Positions 22,378 through 32,640 of a stretch of 64,000 nucleotides of DNA are shown here, in pieces (within the stretch, counting starts at the first letter, position 1; every line of letters begins with the position of its first letter). A program made the position numbers and the translations under genes. The notes under the pieces are model-generated. The model saw only the letters and a program-made list of their open reading frames with translations. It was not told the origin of the DNA and ran no database searches. Source of the stretch: Benincasa hispida (lineage: Eukaryota > Streptophyta > Magnoliopsida > Cucurbitales > Cucurbitaceae); assembly GCF_009727055.1 (NCBI RefSeq), contig NC_052355.1:5512927-5576926 (forward strand), in the 5' to 3' direction.

Positions 22378-23910
22378 CTTTGTTCTTCTTGTTCTCAAGA
22401 GTCAGTTGAGTCAAACTCTTTATTTTCTATAGAGTCAGTCCTTGAGTATTTTATTTATTTCCTTTTATAAATTTGAAAAGTACGAAATTCGACTTGTCTG
22501 GTTCTCTTCAAAAGATGAAGAGCCTTATAGCCTTACCGGGTTATATCGACTCATCCAAGAAGGGACAAGAGAAATACGAGAATTTCTTTGTGCCTTGACA
22601 GGGGACAAGTCATGTCGAGCAACCTACGTTTAAAAATTGCCCTTCCTGGAGGGAGTCAGGTGACAAAATTTACTGTTTTCTTTATTTGTTTTCTAGACTA
22701 GATTTCTTTTTGTTTTTGTTTTGTAGGGATGGCCTAGAGAAGAGGAGCATCTTTTTTAGGCGAGCCTATTACCACCACCATCCTGTGTGCAACTATGTTT
22801 TTAGGGGAGTTTTCTGTTCCCTTGTCTTTATTTTCATTGGGCTTAGATTAAAGATACATTGGGGATAATGTATCGTTTTAAAGTTGAGGGTGGTAGTTAT
22901 ATATGCATGTCTGGCAAGTCCTTGAGCACCTGAGCTCGGACTTTGTGGTTGAATTGTTGATATGACTTTTATGATACATGTATTGTGATAATGACTTTCT
23001 GTGGTAGGATTTAGATAACTCTTTCCTTGATCTGTTTAGGGTTCACAGAATGTATGCATGATTTTGGGCTAAATTTTAAAAAATTTCTTGGTTCCCTTGC
23101 ATATTTTCAGCACATAGCCGTCTTATTTGTGGTTTTGAATGCTTAGGATTGGATTATTTGGTCCATACGCTTGTTGTCACTTCGAAAGGTCTAGGTGTGG
23201 GTTGTTAAGTAACTCAACTTAGTAATGCATGCTTAGGTTTTTTCCAAGAACTTCTGTTGTAAAGTAAAAGCCTGTTGTATGCTAATTAAAAGGCAGGCAT
23301 GTTGTAGAGTAAAAGAAAGTTTGTATGATATTTTTGAAGGGGATTACTCCTCTTTCTCGAGTTATGATTAACCTGAGGCAGCTATGACACCCGTAGTTTC
23401 CCTCTGAGCTAAAGTACCCCGAGGAATGAGTAAGCTCCGACACCTTTTAGGAGAAAATGCTCGTAGTTGGATGATTTGCATGACACCCGTGTGGGCAAGC
23501 CAAAATGAAATCGATGTGTCTAGATAAAGGCTTTCCTCTTTCGTGTGTATAAAAGTGAAATAAAAATAGCAAAAAAAAAAAAAAAAGGGTTTTGGTTCCC
23601 TTAAGTGTTTCATTGCCAACTTGAGTCTAGGGAGGTTAATGTTGATCCTCCGAGCCAGAGTAGGGGAAAAACGAGTTGAGGGCTGAATAAAACTTTCTCG
23701 GTCTAGTAGAGACCTAGATAGGATTTTCTAAGCACACACACCACGTGGGGGATAAAGAATTTGTTTTAAAATTTTTGATTAAGTGCATGCATTTGTGACC
23801 CTTTCTTTGAGAAGAGTTTTTTATCTTTAGCCTTGAGATCTGAGTTGCTCATTTGCATTATAAGTTTCTAACCTATATTTTGTTCTGTCTTGCTTGGGAC
23901 GAGCAAGAAT
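22378..23910 (+). mobile_element. Ty3-F non-coding interior
   Basis: About 1.5 kb without a recognisable gene. It contains purine-rich tracts ('aaagttgagggtggtag' near 22882, 'cacgtgggggataaagaa' near 23742), an A-run at 23571-23586, and a block at 23460-23509 shared with the 3' interior of Ty3-I. Open frames such as 22442-22633 and 23853-24062 give no recognisable product. Confidence 0.6.
23460..23509 (+). repeat. conserved Ty3 interior block, copy 1
   Basis: The text 'ctcgtagttgga' is followed by 'tgacacccgtgtgggcaagc' and 'caaaatgaa'. It recurs on the minus strand in Ty3-I at 31077-31123 and again at 31215-31259. Confidence 0.85.
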
Positions 23911-23920
23911 TAAGTTGGGG
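23911..23920 (+). other. Ty3-F polypurine tract
   Basis: 'taagttgggg' preceded by 'gacgagcaagaat' is the usual context of the plus-strand primer next to the 3' LTR in Athila/Tat-like elements. The TG that should start the LTR is not intact. Confidence 0.65.
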
Positions 23921-24930
23921 GTTCTTCTTAGCTCTCAAAAGAGCTATTATTCTTAGCTTAATTTTAGGCTTGCTAATGGATTTTATGTGTTTATTGTCTT
24001 ATTTTTTAGGTATCATGCACCGAGGAGGTAGAACTAAGAAATCGGAGTCAAAATGGGGTTAATTTGAAGAAATTTGCAGTAGATTTAAGCATCTGGGCAA
24101 AGAATAAAAAGACCAAAATGCCTCTGTTGGAGCATCATAACGCTCAAAATTGCCTAACCTGACGCTCGTGCAACGCTTGAAGGCAATAGCTTGAAGTATA
24201 GGGGAGTGTTGCAACGCTACCCATAGTGTCGCAACGCTCCGGAAGATCAACATCGCCACCATTGCAACGCCATGTGATGCTTGACCCTGACGCTGGAAGA
24301 CAGAAGTGCAACATTGCAACGCTTCTTTAGAGCGTCGCGACGGTGCGAACATTGACAGACAGGCACGGTTGGCATGCGCGCAAGTGAGCGTTACAACGCT
24401 ATTTTCAGCGTTGCGACGCTGCCTCAATTTCTATAAATATTCCCTTCTTCTTTATGTCAAAATATGCCGAATTTAGGAGGCCAAATTGATGGAGGCCAAA
24501 GTAAAACTCGACCATTTGTCCATTCCCTTCAATTTTCGATATATTTAGGTTAGTTTCGCTTTTTATTTTGAGTTTTAATCAATGGAACGAAGGTGTACCT
24601 CCGATTTGTCTATGAATTAAGAGGTAATCTCTGTCTAGTTTCGTTGAGCAAGAGCCCTGTGTTTAATTTCTTGAAGGTTTCTTAATTAATTTAACTGCAA
24701 TCTTGTGAATTCTTTGGTTGGATTTTTTTTAATCTTAATGGAGTTTTCATAAATTCTTCTGACAAATTAATTTGTTGAAATTCTTGTTTGCAAAATCATT
24801 CTAGCCTATGCATCATTGATTGATTTAGTTGCAAGTATTAGGATCGCATGTTTAGGTTCTAGACTTTTTTTGGCCAAACTCATGTATGCCCTAGTATAAT
24901 CTTTCCAAATAAATCATGCTACAAGATATG
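23921..24930 (+). repeat. Ty3-F 3' LTR, 3' end missing
   Basis: It follows the polypurine tract. A GC-rich segment at 24120-24420 is built of many copies of 'gcaacgct' and 'gcgttgcgacgct' in both orientations. It sits just upstream of TATAAAT (24432-24438), as expected for a U3 promoter. The LTR then continues AT-rich to about 24870-24930, where copia-G sequence is joined. Confidence 0.6.
24432..24438 (+). promoter_or_regulatory. Ty3-F LTR TATA box
   Basis: TATAAAT sits right after the GCAACGCT repeat cluster and before a pyrimidine-rich stretch, a normal plant Pol II core promoter layout. Confidence 0.6.
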
Positions 24931-24971
24931 GCTTTTCGGCTTGTAGTATGTCTCAACAATTGAACCCTTTC

Positions 24972-25653
24972 TATACCCAGGTGGAGGAAGTTGACTACGA
25001 GGAAACTTTCTCACCTGTTGCTATGCTTAAGTCTATCTGCATCCTCCTATCCATTGCCTCATATTATGATTATGAGATATGGCAAATGGATGTCAAGACT
25101 GCTTTTCTGAATGGTAATCTTGAGGAGACCATTTATATGGTGAAACCTGAGGGATTCATAGCCCAAGGTCAAGAGCAAAAGGTTTGCAAACTGAATTGGT
25201 CCATTTATGGACTGAAACAGACGTATCGATCTTCGAATATAAGGTTTGATACTCCGATCAAATCTTATGGCTTTAACCAAAATGTTGATGAGCCTTGTGT
25301 CTACAAGAAAATCATCAACAGTTTAGTAGTTTTCCTAGTGTTATATGTAGATGATATCCTACTCATGGGAATGATGTAGGTTTACTGACTTTAGTTAAGA
25401 ACTGAATAGTGACCGAATTCCAAATGAAATATTTGGGAGAGGGTCTGTTTGTTCTTATGATTTAGATCTTTCGGGATCGAAAGAACAAAGTGCGAGCGCT
25501 GTCTCAGGCATCATACATTGACAAGATGTTGATCAAGTACTCGATGAAGAACTCCAAGAGGGGCTTTTTTCCTTTTTGTCATGTAGTTACTTTGTCTAAG
25601 GAGCAATGTCCTAAGACACCTCAAGAGGTTGAGGAAATGAGACGGGTCCCCTA
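24972..25653 (+). pseudogene. copia-G reverse transcriptase, 5' part, split by copia-H
   Basis: The RT starts abruptly at YTQVEEVDYEETFSPVAML, with no integrase before it. It carries QMDVKTAFLNGNLEE (about 25084-25128), IYGLKQ (about 25204) and LYVDDILLMG (YVDD, about 25341-25370). A stop at 25377 and others to 25460 follow, then ALSQASYIDKMLIKYSMKNSKRG and CPKTPQEVEEMRRVPY. The reading breaks off in RVPY at 25653, where the copia-H LTR begins, and resumes after 44285. The upstream junction at about 24970 is with DNA I cannot assign. Confidence 0.88.
25649..25653 (+). repeat. target-site duplication of copia-H, left copy
   Basis: CCCTA precedes the LTR start. The same five bases follow the 3' LTR at 44286-44290. 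Taking the bases before 25654 together with those after 44290 continues the conserved RT text PY-A-S-T-V-G-S-L. Confidence 0.93.
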
Positions 25654-27790
25654 TGTTGGGATTGGTGTCCTAATTCTCCCAGAGTCACGTTGTTTTTTAA
25701 AGATACACATTGTTTGATGAATAAAATAATTGTTATTTCATTATGGCATTTACTCATATCCAATAAACAAAGCTCCTTGGTTGTCTTATGTGAACTTAAG
25801 CATGTACATGTGATATACAAGTAGATCATGCCTTAAGTGATAACCTAAATAGGTCTATAGTATAAGGATTAAGGTGGGATATCTGATCTTGGTGACACTA
25901 CAGATACAACCCGCTTTGTAGAGGTTTGCAAGTGTTGTAAACTACTACAGATGGTAGATCCTAACCATTCATGTGGAGACGTGCGAGCGGGGGTGTCCTA
26001 TACAAAAAGTTTGTATAAGACCTGGACCACGAGATGAATAGACTCAGTATATAACGCCGTTGATACTAGAGACTTGCATCTCACCTAAACGACCATAAGT
26101 GACTTGACCTCAATCCTGAGTGTCTTGGGAACTCCTACCTTTCAGGGCGGTCCTTTGATTAGTATGGGTGAGAGTGGCCAGATTGCCAACTCAACATGCC
26201 TACCTTTTTTAGAACTTGTCTGATTTGGGAGCTGGGAACCCAATCCACAAGATGGAATTCACTCCTTTCCCAAAGCAGGGATAAATAGAGAGATTACTCC
26301 CTTAAGGGCTCATTTCGGGGCTTGAACATAGTGGCCACAACTTCTCTTTGGAAGATAGAACTCAGTCATAGTAGGAATATGACTTATGTTCATTAGAGGG
26401 ATCAATGGTACTTAAGGAGTTAGATGTAACTATAGGGGCATAATGGTTATTGGCCCAACTGTACTTATGAGCGATCTGTGAAGGGTTGTCGCACTGCTGA
26501 TTGGTTAAGATGGACACATAATATATCTTTGGTAAGGAGAGTTCAGCTGTTGGTCTTTAGTGGAGTGCCTGGCAGTTAACAGATGGTGGATCCCGTGACA
26601 AAAGAGTTTAGTTAGTTATTCACGTACTATTGGAGCTTCGAGCTACAGGTCCATAAGATCTCCTTGGTAGCTCAATGGATTTAGTTGAGGATCAGTTCTT
26701 GGTGTTGATTTGAAATATTCAAATCGATAAGAGGTAATTCGATTATATATGATATGATCGGTATGATGTATGAGATACATTAGTGAAGGATTAATGTAAA
26801 TGAGATTTAAATTAAGTACCATGGAATAGAAAAAGAACTATGGTTTATATATTTCATGAGATGAAATATTAAAACTATAGGTTATAAATATAGTATGATA
26901 AGTTGGTTATCATTTATATTTATAATAATATTAATTATTGGATTATTAAATCTTTTTCTAATAACCAATTGAGTGGGAGGTTATTGGTGGTTCATGGTAA
27001 TCGTGAGATAAAAGGAAAATTGTTTTCCTAATTTTATTAACTTTTTTTGAAAAGATTTTATCAAAAATTGATTTGAGATTTCTCTCTCAGAAAATAATCT
27101 CACGGAGCTTGTCAAGTAAATACAGATTTACTAAGCGACAACTTGTTTTAGTAAACGATCATGTAGTGTTTTGTAAGCGACATACACGGTACTAAGCGAT
27201 GAACTAAACGATCGCTTAGCTTTTGCTAGACGATTGCTTAGCTTTTGCTAGATGATCGTTTAGCTTTTGCTAGACGATTGGGCATCGACCTATGCGATAG
27301 GTTTCTATCTTCTCCCACTTGCCTAATCAGGTACACGATTTTGATTCCTCCTTTGTCTGCCTCAAACCAAGTCCAAATAAAACCACCCTCTTGATTCTCA
27401 TACCGAGAATACCAAGGTAGCCTTCTTAGTGGTGTCATACTCAACTTGACACTGTCGAGATTCTGTGGAGGCTATTCGTGCTGTTGGGTAGTTCGTGACG
27501 GAGGCGATCGTTGAGTTCGAGTGCGAGGTGTTCGTGCTATGTAGCGGTCATGTTGGTCGAGCGTTCGAGGTTGCTGTGTTCGAGCATTCATGAGCAAGGA
27601 GCGTGGAGATGAGTCTACAAATGTTCGTAGCATTTTCCTTGTTCATTTGTAGTTATCATACTGTAATTTCTATACTGATTGCATAAATGTATGTTTTGTT
27701 TACGACTGTAATTGTAATGTTCATACATGAATGTAATTTGGAATGATCTATTCTGCTATTCATGGAAATCCTCGTGATCTATTATCTTCA
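25654..27790 (+). repeat. copia-H 5' LTR (2137 bp)
   Basis: It starts TGTTGGGATTGGTG and ends TTCA just before the PBS. In order it holds the 'acttaagcatgtacatgtga' block, the 'gagacgtgcgagcggggg' block, 'gggtgagagtggcc', the AT-rich centre (26750-27050), a 22-bp tandem array (27204-27281) and the 'gagaataccaagg' block (27406). It is the most complete reference copy of this LTR family in the window. Confidence 0.92.
27204..27281 (+). repeat. 22-bp tandem array with palindromic CGATCG cores
   Basis: Three full units at 27204, 27226 and 27248 and a partial unit at 27270 follow the pattern CTAGACGATCGCTTAGCTTTTG. The core of each is close to the 16-bp palindrome CTAAACGATCGTTTAG. It lies in the downstream part of the LTR. 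Confidence 0.9.
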
Positions 27791-27792
27791 AT

Positions 27793-27804
27793 TGATATCA
27801 GAGC
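27793..27804 (+). other. copia-H primer-binding site
   Basis: TGATATCAGAGC, followed by CAGG, matches the initiator tRNA-Met PBS with one G-to-A change. Confidence 0.88.
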
Positions 27805-28982
27805 CAGGTTTTTCTGTTATTCCAAATTACAACTCTGTTTTGAACTTCATTTCACAGTCGTGGTGGGTTTTCTGCATTTGTGGTTAATTGTTTTCTCCAT
27901 TTGTGGATGAAGTTGATGAATGTTTCGGGTTTAATTGCCTTTTTGTTAAAGCTTTCTGGAATTACAAAGTGTTAATTTGTAGGAGCCTTTGTATTTTTGG
28001 ACATAATTAACTTTGCAATCGAGTCTGTAATTCAAAGAGTTTGAGTTAGTCGAGTCGTTCGTGATGAAGTTTTGGAGCATGGAGATGCGGATCTCAACGA
28101 AGAAGAAGACCAAGCGTTGGTCGTATCGTGTAGCCTAAGGTAAACGATCATTGGGATTTAACAATGTGATCGTTTAGATTTTTCTAAACAATCGTGTAGT
28201 ATTTATTAAACGCTCGTCTTGCTAATGCTAAGCGATGGGATAAATTGTTTACTCTATCGCATAGTGTTGGTTGCCTGATCTCATAGGCGTTGGAGGTACA
28301 CGATCATAATGGGAGAATGTGATGCTCATCGTTTAGTAAAAGGCACGCGCTAGACGATCGTGTAGTTAGCAAGCCTCATCGCTTAGTTACTACCTATGAT
28401 CACGCATATACGATACGGAGGCGCTAGCTAAGCGATCGCTTAGGCGATGGTGCTTCGCGACATCATAGTCGTTTAGTGATCGCGGAAGGCGGGCGTTGTG
28501 TGGAGCGCGCTAAGTGATCGTGTACCTCAGGCTTCATCGCTTAGTAAAAGGCACGATCGTGTAGTAATAGCTAAACAATCGTTTAGATTTTTCTAAATGA
28601 TCGTGTAGTAATTGCTAAACGATCGTTTAGCTCTAGGAGCATTGGTAAGCAATAGAGCAAAGCGTTTGTTTTATTGTGTAGACGATCGTGGGGAGTTTAG
28701 TACATGATGCTTGGAGATGCAATGCTTTGCCCGAGCGGTTCAATACCCAATTCACCTGTTTGAACCAGAGACTCCTTCTCTTTGTAATAGTTAGCTTTAA
28801 GTTTTGTGTTTTTAAGGAAATTTACCCGATTCATCAACATTGGTTTATTATACATGTGATGTATGGTGCTTAATGCCAAAGTGTTTGACATATAATTTAA
28901 AACCCACCTTAGGTTGTGCAATTATTCATGTATCATGTATTATAAATATTATAATCGAGCATGAAGAAGAAATTACTTGAAA
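27805..28982 (+). mobile_element. copia-H leader, part before Ty3-I
   Basis: It aligns by eye block for block with the copia-M leader (53484-54616): 'tggtgggttttctgcatttgtgg', 'cgagtcgttcgtgatgaagttt', the CGATCG cluster (28130-28690), 'gagactcctt' near 28769, and 'acccaccttaggttgtgcaatt' at 28904. No gene is present. The open frame at 28688-28873 is chance. Confidence 0.85.
28614..28631. repeat. perfect 18-bp palindrome
   Basis: GCTAAACGATCGTTTAGC equals its own reverse complement. It is the cleanest copy of the motif repeated throughout the LTRs and leaders of this copia family. Confidence 0.95.
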
Positions 28983-28987
28983 GCATG
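28983..28987 (+). repeat. target-site duplication of Ty3-I, left copy
   Basis: GCATG lies immediately before the LTR. It recurs at 40749-40753. Confidence 0.93.
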
Positions 28988-30678
28988 TGATGCGTTATTT
29001 TATGCGATGAAATAATGGTAGGGGTTGTGTTGATGGAAAATGCGTTGTGCAAACAAGTTTTCTCAGCAGGACCCAAGTATAAATCCTACTGAGTTCCTGG
29101 TAAGCCCAGGGTCGAACTCAGGGACTAAGGAAAGCAATATGCGGTGGTAATTTTTAGATCACTTTGCGGTAACAAATAAATTAATGGTTTGTTGGTTTGT
29201 TGTTTGAGGCATAAAAAGTATGCGGCAGATTTGAGATAAGAATGATTATGAGACAGATACACTGAGTATGTGGCGGAATGGGTTGAGAAGGTCTTTAGCT
29301 AGTATTTCCCAAGAATGCATTCAAACTATGCGATCATGCTACACTCATGCGACAACAAATCATTTTCCAATGCAAATGTGGTGGTTCCTAATTTTAGGAT
29401 GCATGCGATGAATGCGATAGTGTATGTAGAGCTTATTCCTAAGTCTCTACTTCTTGCTTATGCGATGATGCAAGATGCACACAAGGACAAGGTGACCGCA
29501 TACAATCATAACCTATCTCTAGGATGCATGCGATGCGTTAATAGCAAACATCGTTTATTCCTAAGCTTCTATCTTTTGATTATGCATTTCTAATCTGACT
29601 CTCCCGAGCCTAGATTCTAACCTGACTTTTTCAAGCCTAGATTCTATCCTTAGAATATCGTCCTGAGTATCTCTAATGGATGAATGACGCATACATAATA
29701 CAAGATAATCGCATAGAATGAAGATCCCAGGTTATGCTAGCCAAGTGCTTCCCAAACCATTCGACAGATTTAGCTACTCATGTGTAATGTAGAGAGAGTG
29801 AACAGATATAAAGATGAAATTTCCATTTCTATAAATAAGTTTAGAGTACAAAATGACAATGGAAGGTAAGGATAGAGAGCCTGTTAGCAATTCCTTGCTT
29901 CCCAAGGCTTTTACATTGTTATCTCTATTCTGCTCAAAAGATGTTCTTTCTTCCGCAAGAGTTGGCCCTCTCTCTGATCTCGATGCTCTCGGCACTCTTC
30001 CAAGTTCATTGGAATGATCTCTCGTTATAATCTCCCTTCGCTCGCTTCCGCCTTCTAAGTAAAAGAAAACTATGAACAAGGATACTTCTATCTAAGGGAA
30101 AATTATCTAACTGAACGAACTCCTTCACTGAAGGTGGCCTTTGGTATTTATAGAGCTTCGGGGTGAAAGGCTTCTTCTCTCTTATGATTGCACTGATGAG
30201 ATAACATTAATTCTCTGCCTGATGCGCTAAATATTTGTCACCGAAAATTTGAGTGTACTTGCTACAGTAGATCGTTAACGACTTGTCAACTTAATTTGGA
30301 ATCAACCGTCATCAGTTTTCTATCCCATCGTGATTTATTACGCTTTTCACCCAAATGCGCCCACCATGATGCGTCGGCTCTATGCGGCAACCTTCTTGAG
30401 CAGATATTCGCGAGCATAAATGATCGCATAGCCTTGCGTCAATGCAATCTCTTAATGCGCTCGACCGTTGATTTCTTTGGATTGCATTTTCCGCCTTGCG
30501 TCAGCGCATATTCTGCACAAAAATACATAAGTTAACTGTTTTTAATCCGATGGATGCATGCGATTGCAATATTGTGAACTTAATGCTTTTTGACGCAATA
30601 TTGTATATTTTTATCATTGCAATCCTGCATTATTTTATAACTTAGCACTATAATAACGTGCATTTCTGCCCATTATCA
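28988..30678 (-). repeat. Ty3-I 3' LTR
   Basis: On the plus strand it runs TGATGCG...TTATCA. On the minus strand it starts TGATAATGGGCAGAAATG directly after the PPT. Reverse TATA: plus-strand ATTTATA at 30146-30152. It differs from the 5' LTR at several sites in the first 150 bases, so the insertion is not recent. A long minus-strand open frame (30079-29774) lies downstream of the TATA and is shared with the other copies, but it lacks an ATG. Confidence 0.92.
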
Positions 30679-30692
30679 CACCCCCAAATTTT
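30679..30692 (-). other. Ty3-I polypurine tract
   Basis: The minus strand reads AAAATTTGGGGGTG directly before TGATAATG. Confidence 0.88.
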
Positions 30693-32640
30693 AACAATGC
30701 TTGTCTTCAAGCATAAGCTAAAGATTTCCTTTAGAAAGTCAACCGCCTCCTCTTTCTTAGATTTTCTCAAGGATGCCTTATTCAAATCCTATGCACCAGA
30801 ATCTCCTTTAATTTTTATTCGGGTCTCTTCTTAAAATATTTCTAAAATTTAGTGACCGCAAGTTTAACCTTCAAAAATATTTTACCAGATTCCAGGGCAT
30901 CGCATGATTTATTTCATAAAAAAAAAACTTTTTCAATGGGTTATTTTCAAATGATTTTTATCCTTTCATATTTTAGACATAAAATTGTATATATATATTA
31001 TATATATATTTATTTATTTTTTATTTTTATTTTTTTCTTTTTCTATGACCTTGCGCTGATCCAAGTGCCTAGCCTTCATTTTGGCTTGCCCCCACGTGTG
31101 TCATGCGGACATCCAACTACGAGCAAGGTGCTTTTTCTCAGTCTAAACTCATGCCTATTTGGTAGCGGAGTTGTGATCATTTTATTTATGCATTAATCAC
31201 GATTCCTACATTTGTTTTGGCTTGCCCCCACGGGTGTCATGCAGACATCCAACTACGAGTAGGATCCGATCACAATGTTATGATGATTTTTTTTTCAAGG
31301 CTAAAAATAGCAAGGTCGAAAAATGAATACCGCACTCCCAAATTTAAAATGCGACAATGTCCTCATTGCTAAAAGGTTGAAAGAAGTCATGTGATGCTCT
31401 TAAGAAGTTTCGTAAGAAGTTAGTTTGAAAGAAAGCTAGTAGACCACTAACTTCTAGGAATATTTCATGAGGTGACTGTCCTAAAATTAAGTTGATTTTA
31501 GCATATATGAAAAAATAGAGGCATGCATTTCATCATTGAAATCATAATTGGCAAAGAGAAATAATGCGGTGACTTACTAAATTAACCAATGTTAAATGAT
31601 TGCATCAACCAAAGAGGATGCGATGATAAAATTTTCAAAATTAAAATGCGATGCGATATTGCAAAATTTGGAATAAAGTCAAGGAAAGATACAACCCCCA
31701 AATTTGCGTTGTCAGCATCAGTCAAATCAAATAAAAGGGATAATTTCTCAGTGAATAACCAATTAAGGAATTTCATTATATCCCTTCTAATCTAAGATCG
31801 TTCAATTTTTTTTTTGGTATTTTGTAGGGGTAAACGATACAGAGATACATTAGAGAATGTATTTTATATAAAAATAAAAAAAATATGTTCTATGTAAGAC
31901 ATAAAGTAGTTCCATTTAGGAACTTCTAATAGAGATATGTGAATACATTAGGTTCTACAAAAAAATTGTTTTGTTTTTGTGTCAATTCAAAACCCGGAAA
32001 AAGGTTTTATAAGATTCAAAAGGTTCGTTGAGCGCCTCATGGCTATGTCATAATATATTCAAACACTTGCCCCGGATCAACTTCCAGATCATAATTGCTC
32101 TAGTGAATAACTAAATAAAAAAAATGGAGATAGCAGAGAAAGAAACTAAGTATAAAAATCTCTCATAGGTTCACTAATTACTTAACTGTTGGCGGGTCTC
32201 TTTGTATGTGTTGTCCGGAAAGAGGAGGTGTGGACGCATCCTGCTTTGCGGCGATCTGCTTTCTTTTGATTGCAGTGATGAAATAAGTAGTTGCGTCTTC
32301 GTATAGCGCCTCCACAATCGTTCACCTCGATTGTTTCAAAAAAACATTGAGAGGGTCAAATAATAATAAAACAAAGTTAACAAAATCGTTTACTATGATC
32401 ATTCAAAACGATCGCATTCTTTCCCTTTTTTTTTTTCAGATATAAAGACAAATAGATGATAACAGTTAAAAGAGAGGTGATGAAAGTTCATGAAGCATTG
32501 ATATAAAAAGGATATTCCAAAAGGATTGCATCCCTGATAAGTTTGAGTCGCATAGTAACGCAGGGACTGCTTATTTCAGGCTGGACTCTTTACGTCCACG
32601 ACAACTTTTTCTTCTTTTCTCGGTCCTCTGGGATCTTGAT
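30693..32640 (-). mobile_element. Ty3-I non-coding 3' interior
   Basis: This is the stretch between the protease remnant and the PPT, where an autonomous element would carry RT, RNase H and integrase. I see none of them. A short tail of coding text with many K and E residues continues from the protease linker at 32640-32590. A TA-dinucleotide tract lies at 30990-31010, and the block shared with Ty3-F occurs twice (31077-31123 and 31215-31259). Open frames such as 30852-31196 are low-complexity. Confidence 0.7.
31077..31259 (-). repeat. conserved Ty3 interior block, copies 2 and 3
   Basis: Two copies, at 31077-31123 and 31215-31259, read 'ttttggcttgcccccacg' then 'gtgtcatgc', 'gacatccaactacgag'. 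They are the reverse complement of the Ty3-F block at 23460-23509 and so have the same orientation relative to their element. Confidence 0.85.

Noticed and set aside
22442..22868. Two short frames in Ty3-F as possible env-like genes
   Set aside because: No signal peptide plus transmembrane layout that I can support, no homologous text elsewhere in the window, and length near random expectation.
24868..24972. Junction between Ty3-F and copia-G as a TSD-bounded insertion
   Set aside because: I could not find a matching 5-bp repeat or a clean LTR end on either side.
27140..27320. Regularly spaced palindromic repeats resembling a CRISPR array
   Set aside because: The repeats are degenerate, of changing spacing, without unique spacers, and lie in a plant LTR.
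30852..31196. 114-codon frame with a hydrophobic, Tyr/Phe-rich stretch (possible membrane protein)
   Set aside because: The stretch is the translation of TA and T-rich low-complexity DNA in the Ty3-I interior.
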